A stretch of 64,000 nucleotides of DNA from Trileptium ribeirensis (taxonomy: Eukaryota > Nematoda > Enoplea > Enoplida > Thoracostomopsidae), in NCBI GenBank assembly GCA_030248225.1, contig JASANE010005277.1, forward strand, positions 1 to 64,000. Reading direction: 5' to 3'. Made by a program: the position numbers and the translations under genes. The notes under the pieces are model-generated. The model saw only the letters and a program-made list of their open reading frames with translations. It ran no database searches and was not told the DNA's origin. Positions 34,101 to 46,100 of the stretch are shown here, piece after piece; within the stretch, counting starts at the first letter, position 1, and each line of letters begins with the position of its first letter.

Positions 34101-37100
34101 TTCTCGTATTTTTTGTGATTGCCAGGAGGACGCAACTATTTCGCAAATCAAGAGAGTGGCTCTGGCTCAATTTTTGTAAGCGGTGCTAATTTTCTCGTAT
34201 TTTTTGTGATTGCCAGGAGGACGCAACTATTTCGCAAATCAAGAGAGTGGCTCTGGCTCGATTTTTGTAAACGGCGCCAAATTTACTACAAAAGTAGGAA
34301 ATTGGCTTCATTTCAACAGTATTTTGCAATCAAAAATTATGTTTTGAAGTTTTCGGATTTATGTTTGGTAATTTTTTTGTAATAAGCTTCTTCCGATATA
34401 ACGCCAAATGTGCAACCTAATTTTATCATTAAAATTTTCGAAGTCGGTTCACAGGAGTAGGCAGTCGATTTATCAGACGAGTATTGCATAGAATTCTTAT
34501 CAGAAACATTGGTTTAAAACAAAATTCGCTCTTTTTATATTAGAAGAACATCTTGTTCCGCAATAACTACTTGTGCACTCATATAATTTTTCTATTTGGA
34601 TTAAATTTTTTGTTGCGTTTTCGAGACTAAAACCCTGGTAACAATGTAAATACTTGTGAAGCTTGCGTGTTCATAAAGTGGAATTGTTCTGTAGTACAGA
34701 CTGTAAGAGGCGTCGGTTTTAGTTGTTTAGTATAAATTGTTTTATTTCAGATAGCATATGTTAACTTTTCTTTGGTAAGCGTATTTTGCAGATTCTTATG
34801 TGTGCGAAAGCAATCGATGAGTTTGATAGTAACAACACGTGAATACTGTAGTAGTATTTAGACCTTAGCTGTACCATATAAATAAATGTTTTAGGTGCTT
34901 CTTTCCGACCAAGCAAACCGTTACCTCCGGTTCCACAGCCGCTGGAATCGTCTCCTGGACCCGTCGACGTTTCAGAGCCACGTCAAGGCACATCTTCAAG
35001 CTTTGACAGTTCCACTGAGACAATCAAATACAACGAGCATTTGCAGCGTAATAGTGCACAACATTGTTTAGATGAAGAATCGCTCAATGAGTCACAGCAA
35101 CCGCTGGATGATGGTGATATAATCGATTCGGTTTCCGGAGATGTCGATGAAATCGGTAGCAGCATTGGATTCACTGAAGATGGTCAATGGAAAGATGACG
35201 TTGAAGGGCCGGAAGAGCAGCCAACTGTTGAACCGATTTACGATAGTCGTTTTGCCTTCAGGTGAATTTTGGTGGTTTTTCGTTTTAGTACTTCGGTAAA
35301 CATGAGATTGGCAGTTGTAAGTATTTAATTATAGCAGTAAAAGACTATTGTCTTAGTGATGCTATAAGTGACTTGCAGTCATGGACAAAAATTAATTGCA
35401 TAAAAACAAACGTGAAGCTCAAATGATCGTTAGCGTAAACGAATTTTAGAACTGAGCGAACTAAAATGCAAAGGAATTTTGCCGTTGTTTTTGAGCGACC
35501 GCTTTTCCGTTCCGTTGTGAACGAACGTTTCCACATTCATTGCCCGTGTACTTGTTTTTGTCTGTGACTGTACAATAATTGAGCGGAGCGAAGCGAAGCG
35601 TTTTTGTTTTCGACTGAGGGGAAAATCGGCACTGTCTGTCCGTCTATCCGTCAAACTCCTCCATAACTACTGGGCCGATTTTAAGTTTTTTTTGTTTGAA
35701 AGGCTTAATATCCGACAGGTGCAAGACATTTAGTTTTTGTTAAATTTTGCTTTAGCTAATTAGTAATTAACTAATTCGTTAAGCGAGCTAGCCTATTTTT
35801 AGCATTTTCAAACAAAAATTGCTTTTTTCAATGAATAATTAGTGCAAAGCTATTTTGGTGCTTATACTACATCTCGACGTGCTGATTATGAATCTGGTGT
35901 TTAAACTATTCGAGGAAGTTAAAAACATGCTAATTAGTTACGTAGTTAATTAGCTAACTAACTCTATTAATTGGCTAATTTTTTGAAAATTTTTTAAAGT
36001 GCTCGGAAATGAAAAATAGATTACACATAGGGGTTTTCTATGTCACTGATCACGAATATGACATCCCGAAGCTGTAGAACTTGGCCGTATATGTGAATTG
36101 GTTAACTAATTAATTAGCTAATTTTGTGCAAATTTTAAAAACACCTCAATATTGCTAATTTTTTCACTTGGGGGTTTTCGGTGCCTACGATCATGAATAT
36201 GTGGCTTTTAAAGCTCTATTATTTCATCATGAGCGATTTAGCTAGCTAGCTTTTAGTATGGTGGATTTGACATCAGTTGTCTAAAACGTGATACTTGTTA
36301 TAAATTAATTAAATATTTAGTTGAAATACATGTATATATACACATATAAGATACCAAATACTTTGCCTATTGCTCCGCACAGTTTTTGTAATTATTTATG
36401 AATCGTTTTCGATGCCGCCGGTCATGAATATGTGGCTTTTAAAGCTCTATGATTTCATCATGAGCGATAATTAGTAATTAATTAACTAATTAGTTGATAT
36501 TACTAACTTTTTTAGCTGGCTAGCTTTTAGTATGGTGGATTCGACATCAGTTATCTAAAACGTGATACTTATTATAAAATTGATTAAATATTTAGTTTAT
36601 ATACATGTATATATACACAAATAAGATACCATAATACTTTGCCTATTGCTCTTCGATGCCGCTGATCATGAATATGTGGCTTTTAAAGCGCTATGATTTC
36701 ATCATGAGCGATAATTAGTAATTAATTAACTAATTAGTTGATATTACTAACTAATTTTTTAGCTAGCTAGCTTTTAGTATGGTGGATTCGACATCAGTTG
36801 TCTAAAACGTGATACTTGTTATAAATTGATTAAATATTTAGTTGAAATACATGTATATATACACAAATATGATACCAAATACTTTGCCTATTGCTCAGCA
36901 CAGTTTTGGTAATTTATTACGTTTACTAGTTTATTACATGTTAGTGATTTGTAGTTTACTAACCAGGTATAATTATCTTGAATTTATATTTATTGTTAAA
37001 TATGTTGGGTTAATTGACTTTTGTGACACTATGGTTAGTCATAAGCTGTGACACTATGGTTAGTCATAAGCAATGTACTCTTTAAATATATAACATTTTT

Positions 37101-40100
37101 CATTTTAGCGAACCCATGCCGTTATATCAACACTATGATCAGGATATCAAGATAAAGCGGATAGAAACGTTTGCTATGGGACAGAAACATGGGAAACTAC
37201 AAGAAGCAATACTTGCAACATCGGGATTTGGCAGCCAAAGAAGTTTGTGGTGTGAGCTACCCGAAGTATGTGATGTGTACTGTGCAATTTTTCAAGCATA
37301 ACGTTTTAGACAACAACTACACTGTTTCTTGACACGAGATGCATGCTGTTATACTACCATGAAATTATATTTACGGTATGTCCCAGCAATGACTGTCGTT
37401 TTTCGTGTGAGTGAGCGAACAATTGTTATTACTCGTGAGGACTGTATGTTAACAGATGTCACAAAGAACGACAGTTTTGCGATTAAATTAGTATTGCTGA
37501 GTCATTATAACCCTGAAAAACGCTAGAAACAACGGGCTTGAAATATTCTAAAACCCTAAAATGATTCCAAAAATTCTGAGATTCCCGCGTGTTAACCAAT
37601 TTTACTAGGTTTTATAGTTAGAAAATAACTCGGTAGCTGCTTGAATATGTATATAATTAATAGTATGCGTATTTTCACTACTTTATAGGAGCTCAATGTT
37701 AAAAATGTCGCTTCAGCCGTTCGTGACCGACATAAATCCCTAAATTACGGATGGATTTTTTATACATATTGGATAGGTAATTGTGCTTTTTGTATTTAAT
37801 ATCTATGTCCGCTTTTAATTGGGCTGACAAACACGGAACCCCATCTTACCCATATTAGATACAAAGTTGTTTTAAACTTCTAAATTTATTCGTAACAATG
37901 TTACAACTTGTGCGGAAGAACCGTCTTTATTTAATATAAGTGGCTGGCGTTTTCGTCTCCTTATGGGCGCTTTTCAAATGAGCAGCTAAGCTGTCAGCGG
38001 GAAATCGTCACTTTCTCTTGCCTCGTCAAGGACTGTCGCTCTCGGTGTGGGACCTATCCGGAATGTCTGGCTCTAAACTGGGGCGTTGCAAATTATGCTC
38101 GGCCAGGTAGAAGTGGATACAGCGTCCGCTAAGCTTAGATCGACGGCTTTTGTCTTCAAAGTTGCAAAATGTGTACCTGTGTTGCGTTACCACGAGTGTT
38201 AATTTGTTGCTTAATGCATTTTTTGGCAGATGTCCTTGGTGTCGGATGTGTGAAGTGGCATGCCGTATCTAGGTTGAAAATAATGTTCTGGTAAATTCTG
38301 CTAGCGATCAATATTGCACCATAGAGATATAGAAGTATTGACTATATTATACTGATTTTAGTATTTCTCAGCAGTATTGGCTAATGTAAAATTTAAAGCA
38401 CATTCAAAAAACAAATGTCACATCCACTCAATAATTGTAATGGTGTTTCAGTTCACTTAATCAAAACAAATGTCACATCCACTCAATAATTGTAATGGTG
38501 GTTCAGTTCACTTAATCGGACTTCGGAAGGTGTTTTTTATTCAAAATTTTAATCGTATTCCGGTCGAAACGCAACTTCGTGGTGATTTCGTGTATCGCCG
38601 CATAATATTAAATGTTTTAGGACGTGCGGTGGTGAATTTCTTGTTTTTCATACTGCAGCATAGCCTGGATGGGTTCTCGCTATTGGAGAGGTAGGTAGAC
38701 GGCGTTGTAAAGATCGACCTGTCCTCGTGCTGAAGCGTCATTGTCCGCTTACGCTCCCTGGAAACTCTGTATTACTAAACCTAATGTTATAAATTATTTA
38801 CCATTGTAAAAGCATGTAGGTAACAGAAACCTGTTCTATTTTCAGCAAAGTACCAACGTGTTATGTAGAGCCATGGCTTTTTGTCAATGATGAGCTCATG
38901 AAAATAAACATGGCCTTAATATTTCACTCAATTTTAGGTAAACCGGCGTGGCCTACTCGACTGCATGGGCGATCAGGCGCGGAAATTGCAGGAAGCTATG
39001 TTTGAGATTATAAGCAGCGAAGCATCGTATCTTCGATCTCTAAATATTCTGCTTAGCCACTTTATGTCTGCGAAAAAACTCTCAGGTATTGATGTTTTTG
39101 TCTATGATGGTAGTGATGTTGCCAGAAAGGTTTGTAACCGTGATAGGATATAAAATCTACTCCAAAAATGTTTGGATAATTAATTTTGTCAAACTGGCTT
39201 CCAGCGGACAAATGTTACTGTCGGTGTCTGTCGATTCAAGAGTTCATTCTATTCTGTATATCGCAGTTCATTTTGTTCATGGCATAGGGGAGTAATTTCG
39301 GCTGTAACGGAAGGAATTTGGCCGTAACAAAGATTTATTCCAAAAGCGCATGGACAAAACATTTCAGTAAACTGGCTGCAGGCGGACACCAAAATGTTTC
39401 CGTCAATGTCTGTCGAATGTAGAGTTCATTTTATAAGTCACAATTTGTTTTGTTCCAGGAGCCTTATACCTAGTGACAAAGTTGTGTGTATTTTGTTTCA
39501 ACAACTTTTGTTCATTAAATAGTGTATCTTCTGTAGCTTAGACAATAAGTTGTTTCAATAGCTGTTGGCACATCGTGATAACGTCCTTTTAGCTTTTTAG
39601 GAATGTCCAATCATTTTTTAATAATTATATGTTTATACATCCGTATAATATTAATGTGAATAAAACCAATCCATATTATGTCTTCAACGGTTGCATAAGT
39701 TTTTCAATGTTTTTAGAGGCGTAATGTCGTTTTGGTCAACTATCATCAGCTTTATTATAAATCTTAACAACTCTTCTCAGGGTATCTATTAGAATTTTGT
39801 ACTGGAGAGCCAAATATTTTAAAGCATTCCTTTCTATTTATGATCAAAAGTCTTAAAATACCCATAAAAGAGAATTTTTTTCTAGTTTTGACTAAATGAG
39901 AGTCGATGAGACCGATATTGCTACATAGCTGTTGAAGGTGCTAAACACGTTGTCTTCGTCGTTTTAAAACTATAATGAGTATTTAATTATTTTTCTGTGA
40001 CGCTGCGAGAGGCTCAAACACTATTGTTGAGCCAAAAAATGTAAAATTTTTTTAACATATTCAGTATTGAACCTAGAAGGCTGGAATGCACAGTGGAGTC

Positions 40101-43100
40101 AGCTTCTGCTGACACTTGCAACACTGTCTACTGCAGCTTGTTGCTGAATGTGATGAACTCAATATCATTGGCGTTGCATACGTCTCTATCGTGAAAAACG
40201 ATTCATTAAATCATAATATTACTGGCAAATTGTGATTGGTGGTAGTACAGGCCAGAAATGACTCGCTCTCTCGAGACTTGATGGCGGGTAGCTCGTAAAA
40301 TTCTTTCGAAGAATAGAATTTTAGTAATAATTTTACTAATTCGAGCCATTTTGTTGAAAGCAAGATTTATGTTCTGTTTATTTTTGAAAGCAGCCCGAAT
40401 TTTTCTACAAAAATACAAATTTAGCTCAATCGTAGTAGTACTTTAAACCCAAAAGTATGTTAAATTTTGTGGATTTTCTTATGAATTCGTCTTTATTATA
40501 AGTTTCACAAAACTGTATAGATGTTTTCGATGTGATCTTAACGTGGAAAGTAATTTTAATAATATTAAGTAGTTAAGTAAATTAGTACGTATAGCTTTAA
40601 TAGTACTGATAGTAAATGCTTATTTTTTATTGGAATTGAGAGAACGATTTATTTTTTCAGAAGCGACCATGAAGATGAGAACTACGTAAAATACCGAAAA
40701 TAAACACTGCAGTTTGAACCTCAGTTGGCGCTTGCAATATTGCGACGATATTTTTTCTCACAATAACCTTTTTGATATCGCTTAAACTAGTTTTCCAACT
40801 GGGCCAAAATTTTACGTTGGGACTTTGGGCTTTATTTTTATTTTTTTGTTGCATATTTATTATTTACATAATGAAAATGCGAAATAAATAGTTGAATATA
40901 TATGAACTAGAATTGAGTTTTGTTATAAAAAATTTTTGATATCACCAAAATACCTGGGGCGCTCAGGTTGACCTATGGAGTGCTAAAGGTAACTTGGGGT
41001 GATTGTAAATATTGAGCTCTTTCACCCCTCTATGTGGACAGGTCAGCTAAATTTTACAGTACTCGACATTGACTGTTGATTTATGAGTGAGTGAATAACG
41101 GTCAAATTACATTTCAAAGCAAAATTCTATTTTCTCAACAGCAAGGTACGAGCGGGCGACGAACGATCTTCCGTCGATAACTGTTGCGACTATTGCATGT
41201 TTTTATTTTAAACTACCAGCGAATGAATTTTTCGTTGGAAATCTGAGAAATTAATAATTATTGAAACGTAGCGAGCGAAGAGAGAGCAATTGCCACTGAG
41301 AGCGCTAGGGTAATATCGTAAAAAGTTCTGTTTGTCTGTTTCTGTCATTCATAACTCATCCTCGAATTTGGTCATTCATAACTTTTTATTCGATAGCGAC
41401 GAGCATGTGCACTTAGTTGAACGCGAACAGCTCCGATACATTTTCCAGGTCAAAACGTAAAATAACACGTTTTAAATAGTTGTTTCCCAAATCTGGCTAT
41501 ACGGGTACCAATGTTTCGCAGCCCATATCTCGCGACACATATAGGTTTAATGAAGATTTTATAGCGATAATGCAAACACAGAGTATGAATTGATTAAATA
41601 GTATTGAATATACTTGCTTTGTTTTAGGAATTCTTCAACCACGACGGTATATAGCAAGATAACATGACACGAATAGATTATTTTGTTCCCACACAAATTT
41701 AAATTATTGTTGACACTAACCATGATTTTTCGCTTATTAAGGAAATGAAAATCTTGGAAGCGTGATCACTAGACAGCAAAGGAGACAACTGTTTGGAAAT
41801 ATCATTCAAGTTCGCGATTGCAGTCAAAAGTAATATTTTGTTTTGTTGTCTTAACGTTTTAGCAAGTAATGTGTACAAGTTTGTGTACCATATCGTTATT
41901 AGTGTTTCAGGCTTGACGTTGTAGCGCGAAGACAAACTTGATAAATGCGTGTGAAAATTTATGTTAAAAACGCAAACTTTAGACAATATTTAGGTTTAAA
42001 TATAAATCTTTGCTCGTTTTCAATGCATTATATGACAACAGTAAATAGAAAACAGGTCGACTTAAAACGGCTGAATTCAATAATATGTATTATTTACAAA
42101 TAAATCAATGTTTCAAATACAATTTACAGTGCAGATGGTATTATAAGATAAATTAATGATGTAATTATTTTTGTGTTGATATTATTTTGTGTTCTTAAAT
42201 ATACAGAAAATAATTTTATGTTTAAGCGGCCACGGTGATTGCCACCAGACATATAGCCTCAGTATGTCATGACATCCGCGGAAACAGGTTCAAAAGATAT
42301 GGTTATTGGCAATCCGTAGGTCAATTAATTCCGCTGTTAAATTTTCTACATTTGAAGTTATAGGACATTACTAAGATATATATTGCAAATACATTTTTTC
42401 TTTGGGAAGGCATATGAGCTAACATAGATATTCGTTTATATTGTGACCAGGTATACTATAAAATATGCTCGTATATATACGTATTACAGATATCACCGTG
42501 GTACCCAGTATACTGGATACGACACTGTTTGCTTCATACAGTACTCGCCAGAAATCAGTGTCACATTTCGAACGAACGAACATCGAACAGAAATCGAACA
42601 AAATTTATTCAATCTCGAACACTTTTTGAACAAACTTCAAACAGCTTTCGAACAAATTTAAAAAAGTGCGCCAAAACTTCGAACAAAATTTTTAATTTAT
42701 TGAACGAACTTCGAACAAAGAGCACTCATTTCTGGCGAGTACTGTATTTTAAAGGCCTTCTGGTGCCCAAAAATCGTGTATTCATACCTATTATATAACT
42801 AAACGTGGTTACTAAAGTACATATGATCAGTATTTGGCGACCGCAAGTATAATTCTATGTTTTAAAAATTATTGATTAGCAACTTTTCTGGGGGATGTCA
42901 AAATCTTATTTTTTTTTTATATTCCAAGCCTGTTGCTGATATCATCCTAAATGGTCCTAAATGGCCTAAATACCATACATTTTATCTTAAATTTCTACAA
43001 TATATCTAAATACCAAAGTCATAATTTTATATCCCTATTGCTTAGGTACTGCAACATTTCAAAATATTATGAGTTAGATTGTTCATAATGCTACTTTTAT

Positions 43101-46100
43101 TTGGAGTAAACTAACCACAATCTTAAATTTGTGCTCCTTTTGACTGGAAACGCATTTATTTGTTGGAAGCCGATGCGGCTGATATCTTGCACTAACTTAT
43201 AGTTTCATATACATTGTGAATAGCCGGTATGCGGCGCCACAGTGGTTTTATGTTGCTGCAAATGAATTATGGTATGTTAATTATTTGCTGCAGACTTTTG
43301 TATTCCAATCATGTTGGTCTTAATCTACGTATAGAAGTATAAACTATTGTATTAATGGGTATTGGGGATGTTTCATTACATGTGTAATCTAAGTGTCACG
43401 CTAAATTATACAGTATTGATAATGTGTTGTGAAGCATTTCTCAGTCCACAATTTTTTAGTTAACGTATATTTAAATATTAATAATGATTCGTATGTCATA
43501 AATACAAAATATTGTTTGTCGATTTTCTTAGTGCCTAATGTGTTTAAAAGTATTGAAAATTTTTCACGACATCGTCGAATGAGCAAATAAAGTTATAAAA
43601 ATGTGTTTGATTTTTTCAGATTTATGAATACATTGATGACAAAACTTGAGGACGACGTTTTTATTGAAGAAATAAGCTCAGCATTTTTGTATCATGCCGA
43701 GCGGCACAACGAGTTCGACGTGTATGTTCAATACTGCTCGCAGCAAATATATCAAGAACGAACGCTGAACGAGTTGAAGTAAGTTGTGCGTTTTTGTTTG
43801 TTTTAGTCACACAATATAATTTTGACTAGGTTCGGTTACAAGTTATGCCGATAACAAATAACGTCATGCCGCCGAAAATAACTGGTCACGGTTTAAACGA
43901 ATGTATATTGAACAGAAATGTAAAAAACTTTACGTGTAGGCAAAAAATCCCGAACAAATTTCACAGAGAGCTCCCGATTTAAATTAGAAAGCGGGTTTAA
44001 AATTTCGAATAGGTATCGAACAGCTTTGCGATAAACAATTTTGAAATTCTGCAAAAAATTAACACTGCTCATTTCATTCGGAAAATGTAGATGGACATGT
44101 CAAGCAATAAAAAGCATTCTTTAAGGTATTCAATTTGGTGTTGGGGTGTGAAAGTTTTCGAAAAATTGTTGTTCCTCCTGGGAGAGGTGTTACCACCTAC
44201 CAAATTCCCCTTGTTAGTCAAATTTCCCTCTTGTCCATGCCCGCAACTTATCCCGAAACACCCACATTCAGCAATCCATGATTTATTAATGTCCCGAAAT
44301 GTATGTTTTCTGTATGTTAAATTACTGTTAGACGTTAATTGTTACTATTTATTTCTGAAGATGTTTTGCGACAGTTAAAAGTACCTAAAAATATGGAAAC
44401 ATAAAATTTTGCATCTGCGGCGACAATGAACGCGATCTCACTTGAATTCTAAAGACAGGCTAGACGAGCGCTCCATATTGGGCTCTCCATTCGCTGAAAA
44501 TTTTGCCAGAGGGCATCAACCGGCCCCGTTGTTCGGAACCGCGGGGCGCCTAATTTGGTCAGGAGACATTTTTCCAAAAGAAAAACGATTAAATTTCGTG
44601 AAAACTGCCCTAACGCTTTTGATAGACGCAAAAATGATTTTGAAGTAGTTTTGAAAAAGTTTACAAAATTTGTGGATTCAGGGCGGTATTTTAGTACAAA
44701 TTTTATGTCATTTGGGTGTATTTTATCGAGTGGAAACAAATAAAATTTGCCAGAAGTCGATGAACGGGGGAGCCCAAACTTTTGCCAGGGGCACGAACCG
44801 GGGGCTTCCGGTTTTTTCCAGGGTGCATTTGAAAATGCAAGGCACTGCATCTCAATTTGGAGAGCCCAGCCATAGTTCATGCACCTGTCAAAATTTGGGC
44901 TTCCTAGTTCAGTTTCCCCTGACAATTTTTTGTTCTATGGTAAACACTCTAGTTCAAAACCTGATAATATTTTTTCTAGAACTCCATTTTGAAGTTAGAA
45001 ATTCGACCAGTTACATAATATAATTAGTTTAATTTGCTTTTAAATCAGGTTTTGACAGTTTTTTCAACGATTCTGAGATGATTGTCTCAATAAAAACACT
45101 GATTTTTTAGAAAATTTTAGGTTTTTGGTATAACCTCGGTGAACGAGGTGCCCTCATATCATTCTCTTTGCCAAAATACGGTGTCTCTTGGTTCGGAACT
45201 AGCGAATCTGTTCATGAACCTTCGCAAAATTTCAAGGCCTGATCTGCACAATTGTGCTAGATTCAATGTTCCGCCAAAATGTTCCTAAAGTTTTATTACA
45301 GAACTAACAACGAAGCGTTTGTAGAAGAAGTTCAAAACCTCGAGCGTCAGCCTGTTACACAAGCGCTGAATTTTCGATCTTTTCTGATGCTTCCAATGCA
45401 ACGCATAACGCGATATCCGTTGCTAATCGATGCTGTGCTAACACGACGTGAGCCCGGAAGTGATCGATACAATGAAACAAAAAAGGCACTCGCTGTTGCA
45501 AACAAGGTAGTGATTTTGCTTAGATTGATTGGAATGATTGATAAATTTTATAAAAGCCGCATGATTTAGGTTAAAGTCGTCAATTTTAAGTATACATGAC
45601 GTGGTAACAAATTATACTGAAGTAATTATTTAATTCGTTTTAATGTCCCGTTTGTAATTCCATTTCACAAATATTAGTCTGGTGCCAGGTGTGTTATTTT
45701 AAATCGAGTTCGCAATGTCGTTTAGGGATCTGCCTTGTACATAATTTGACATATTAAGTGCTACGCTGGCATATTAATACCGGTGTATTCACGTCTAAAT
45801 CAAAAACTACGATATGTGCGCAAATCCTTCTTACATTTTGTTAAAACTCCAATGTTCCTCAAATTTTACCCCACATGTCCGTCTCTCCGCATACCAGACG
45901 CGATCGAGCTACACAATATTCTTGAATTATTAATCTGCTTGAATTCTATTATGAATGTTTTTTAAATTTATGACTACTGTTTCAAATGTTAAGCGCTGTA
46001 TTAACCCGTAAGATATTTTGTTTGCAACATTATAAGAAATATTTGTTCTCAGCTTGGAAATTTCTCTCAAAAATGAACATTGTGCCACGTTTCGGAAGTA

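Larger units (their letters stand above)
39086..41741. other. Intron L
   Basis: No exon fits here. It holds R-c copy 2 (about 40.83-41.05 kb) and R-a copy 4 (about 41.27-41.56 kb); near 40.23-40.30 kb a GTACAGGCCAGAAATGACTC segment resembles one T1 MITE end. Confidence 0.5.

Noticed and set aside
33825..34290. CRISPR-like array
   Set aside because: The repeats are contiguous with no unique spacers and the genome is eukaryotic.
33657..34382. Overlapping open frames on both strands
   Set aside because: They are translations of the 91-bp tandem repeat; the same peptide reappears in shifted frames and no domain is present.
44449..44925. 158-codon - strand frame
   Set aside because: No domain, no splice context, and the stretch looks like a diverged internal duplication.
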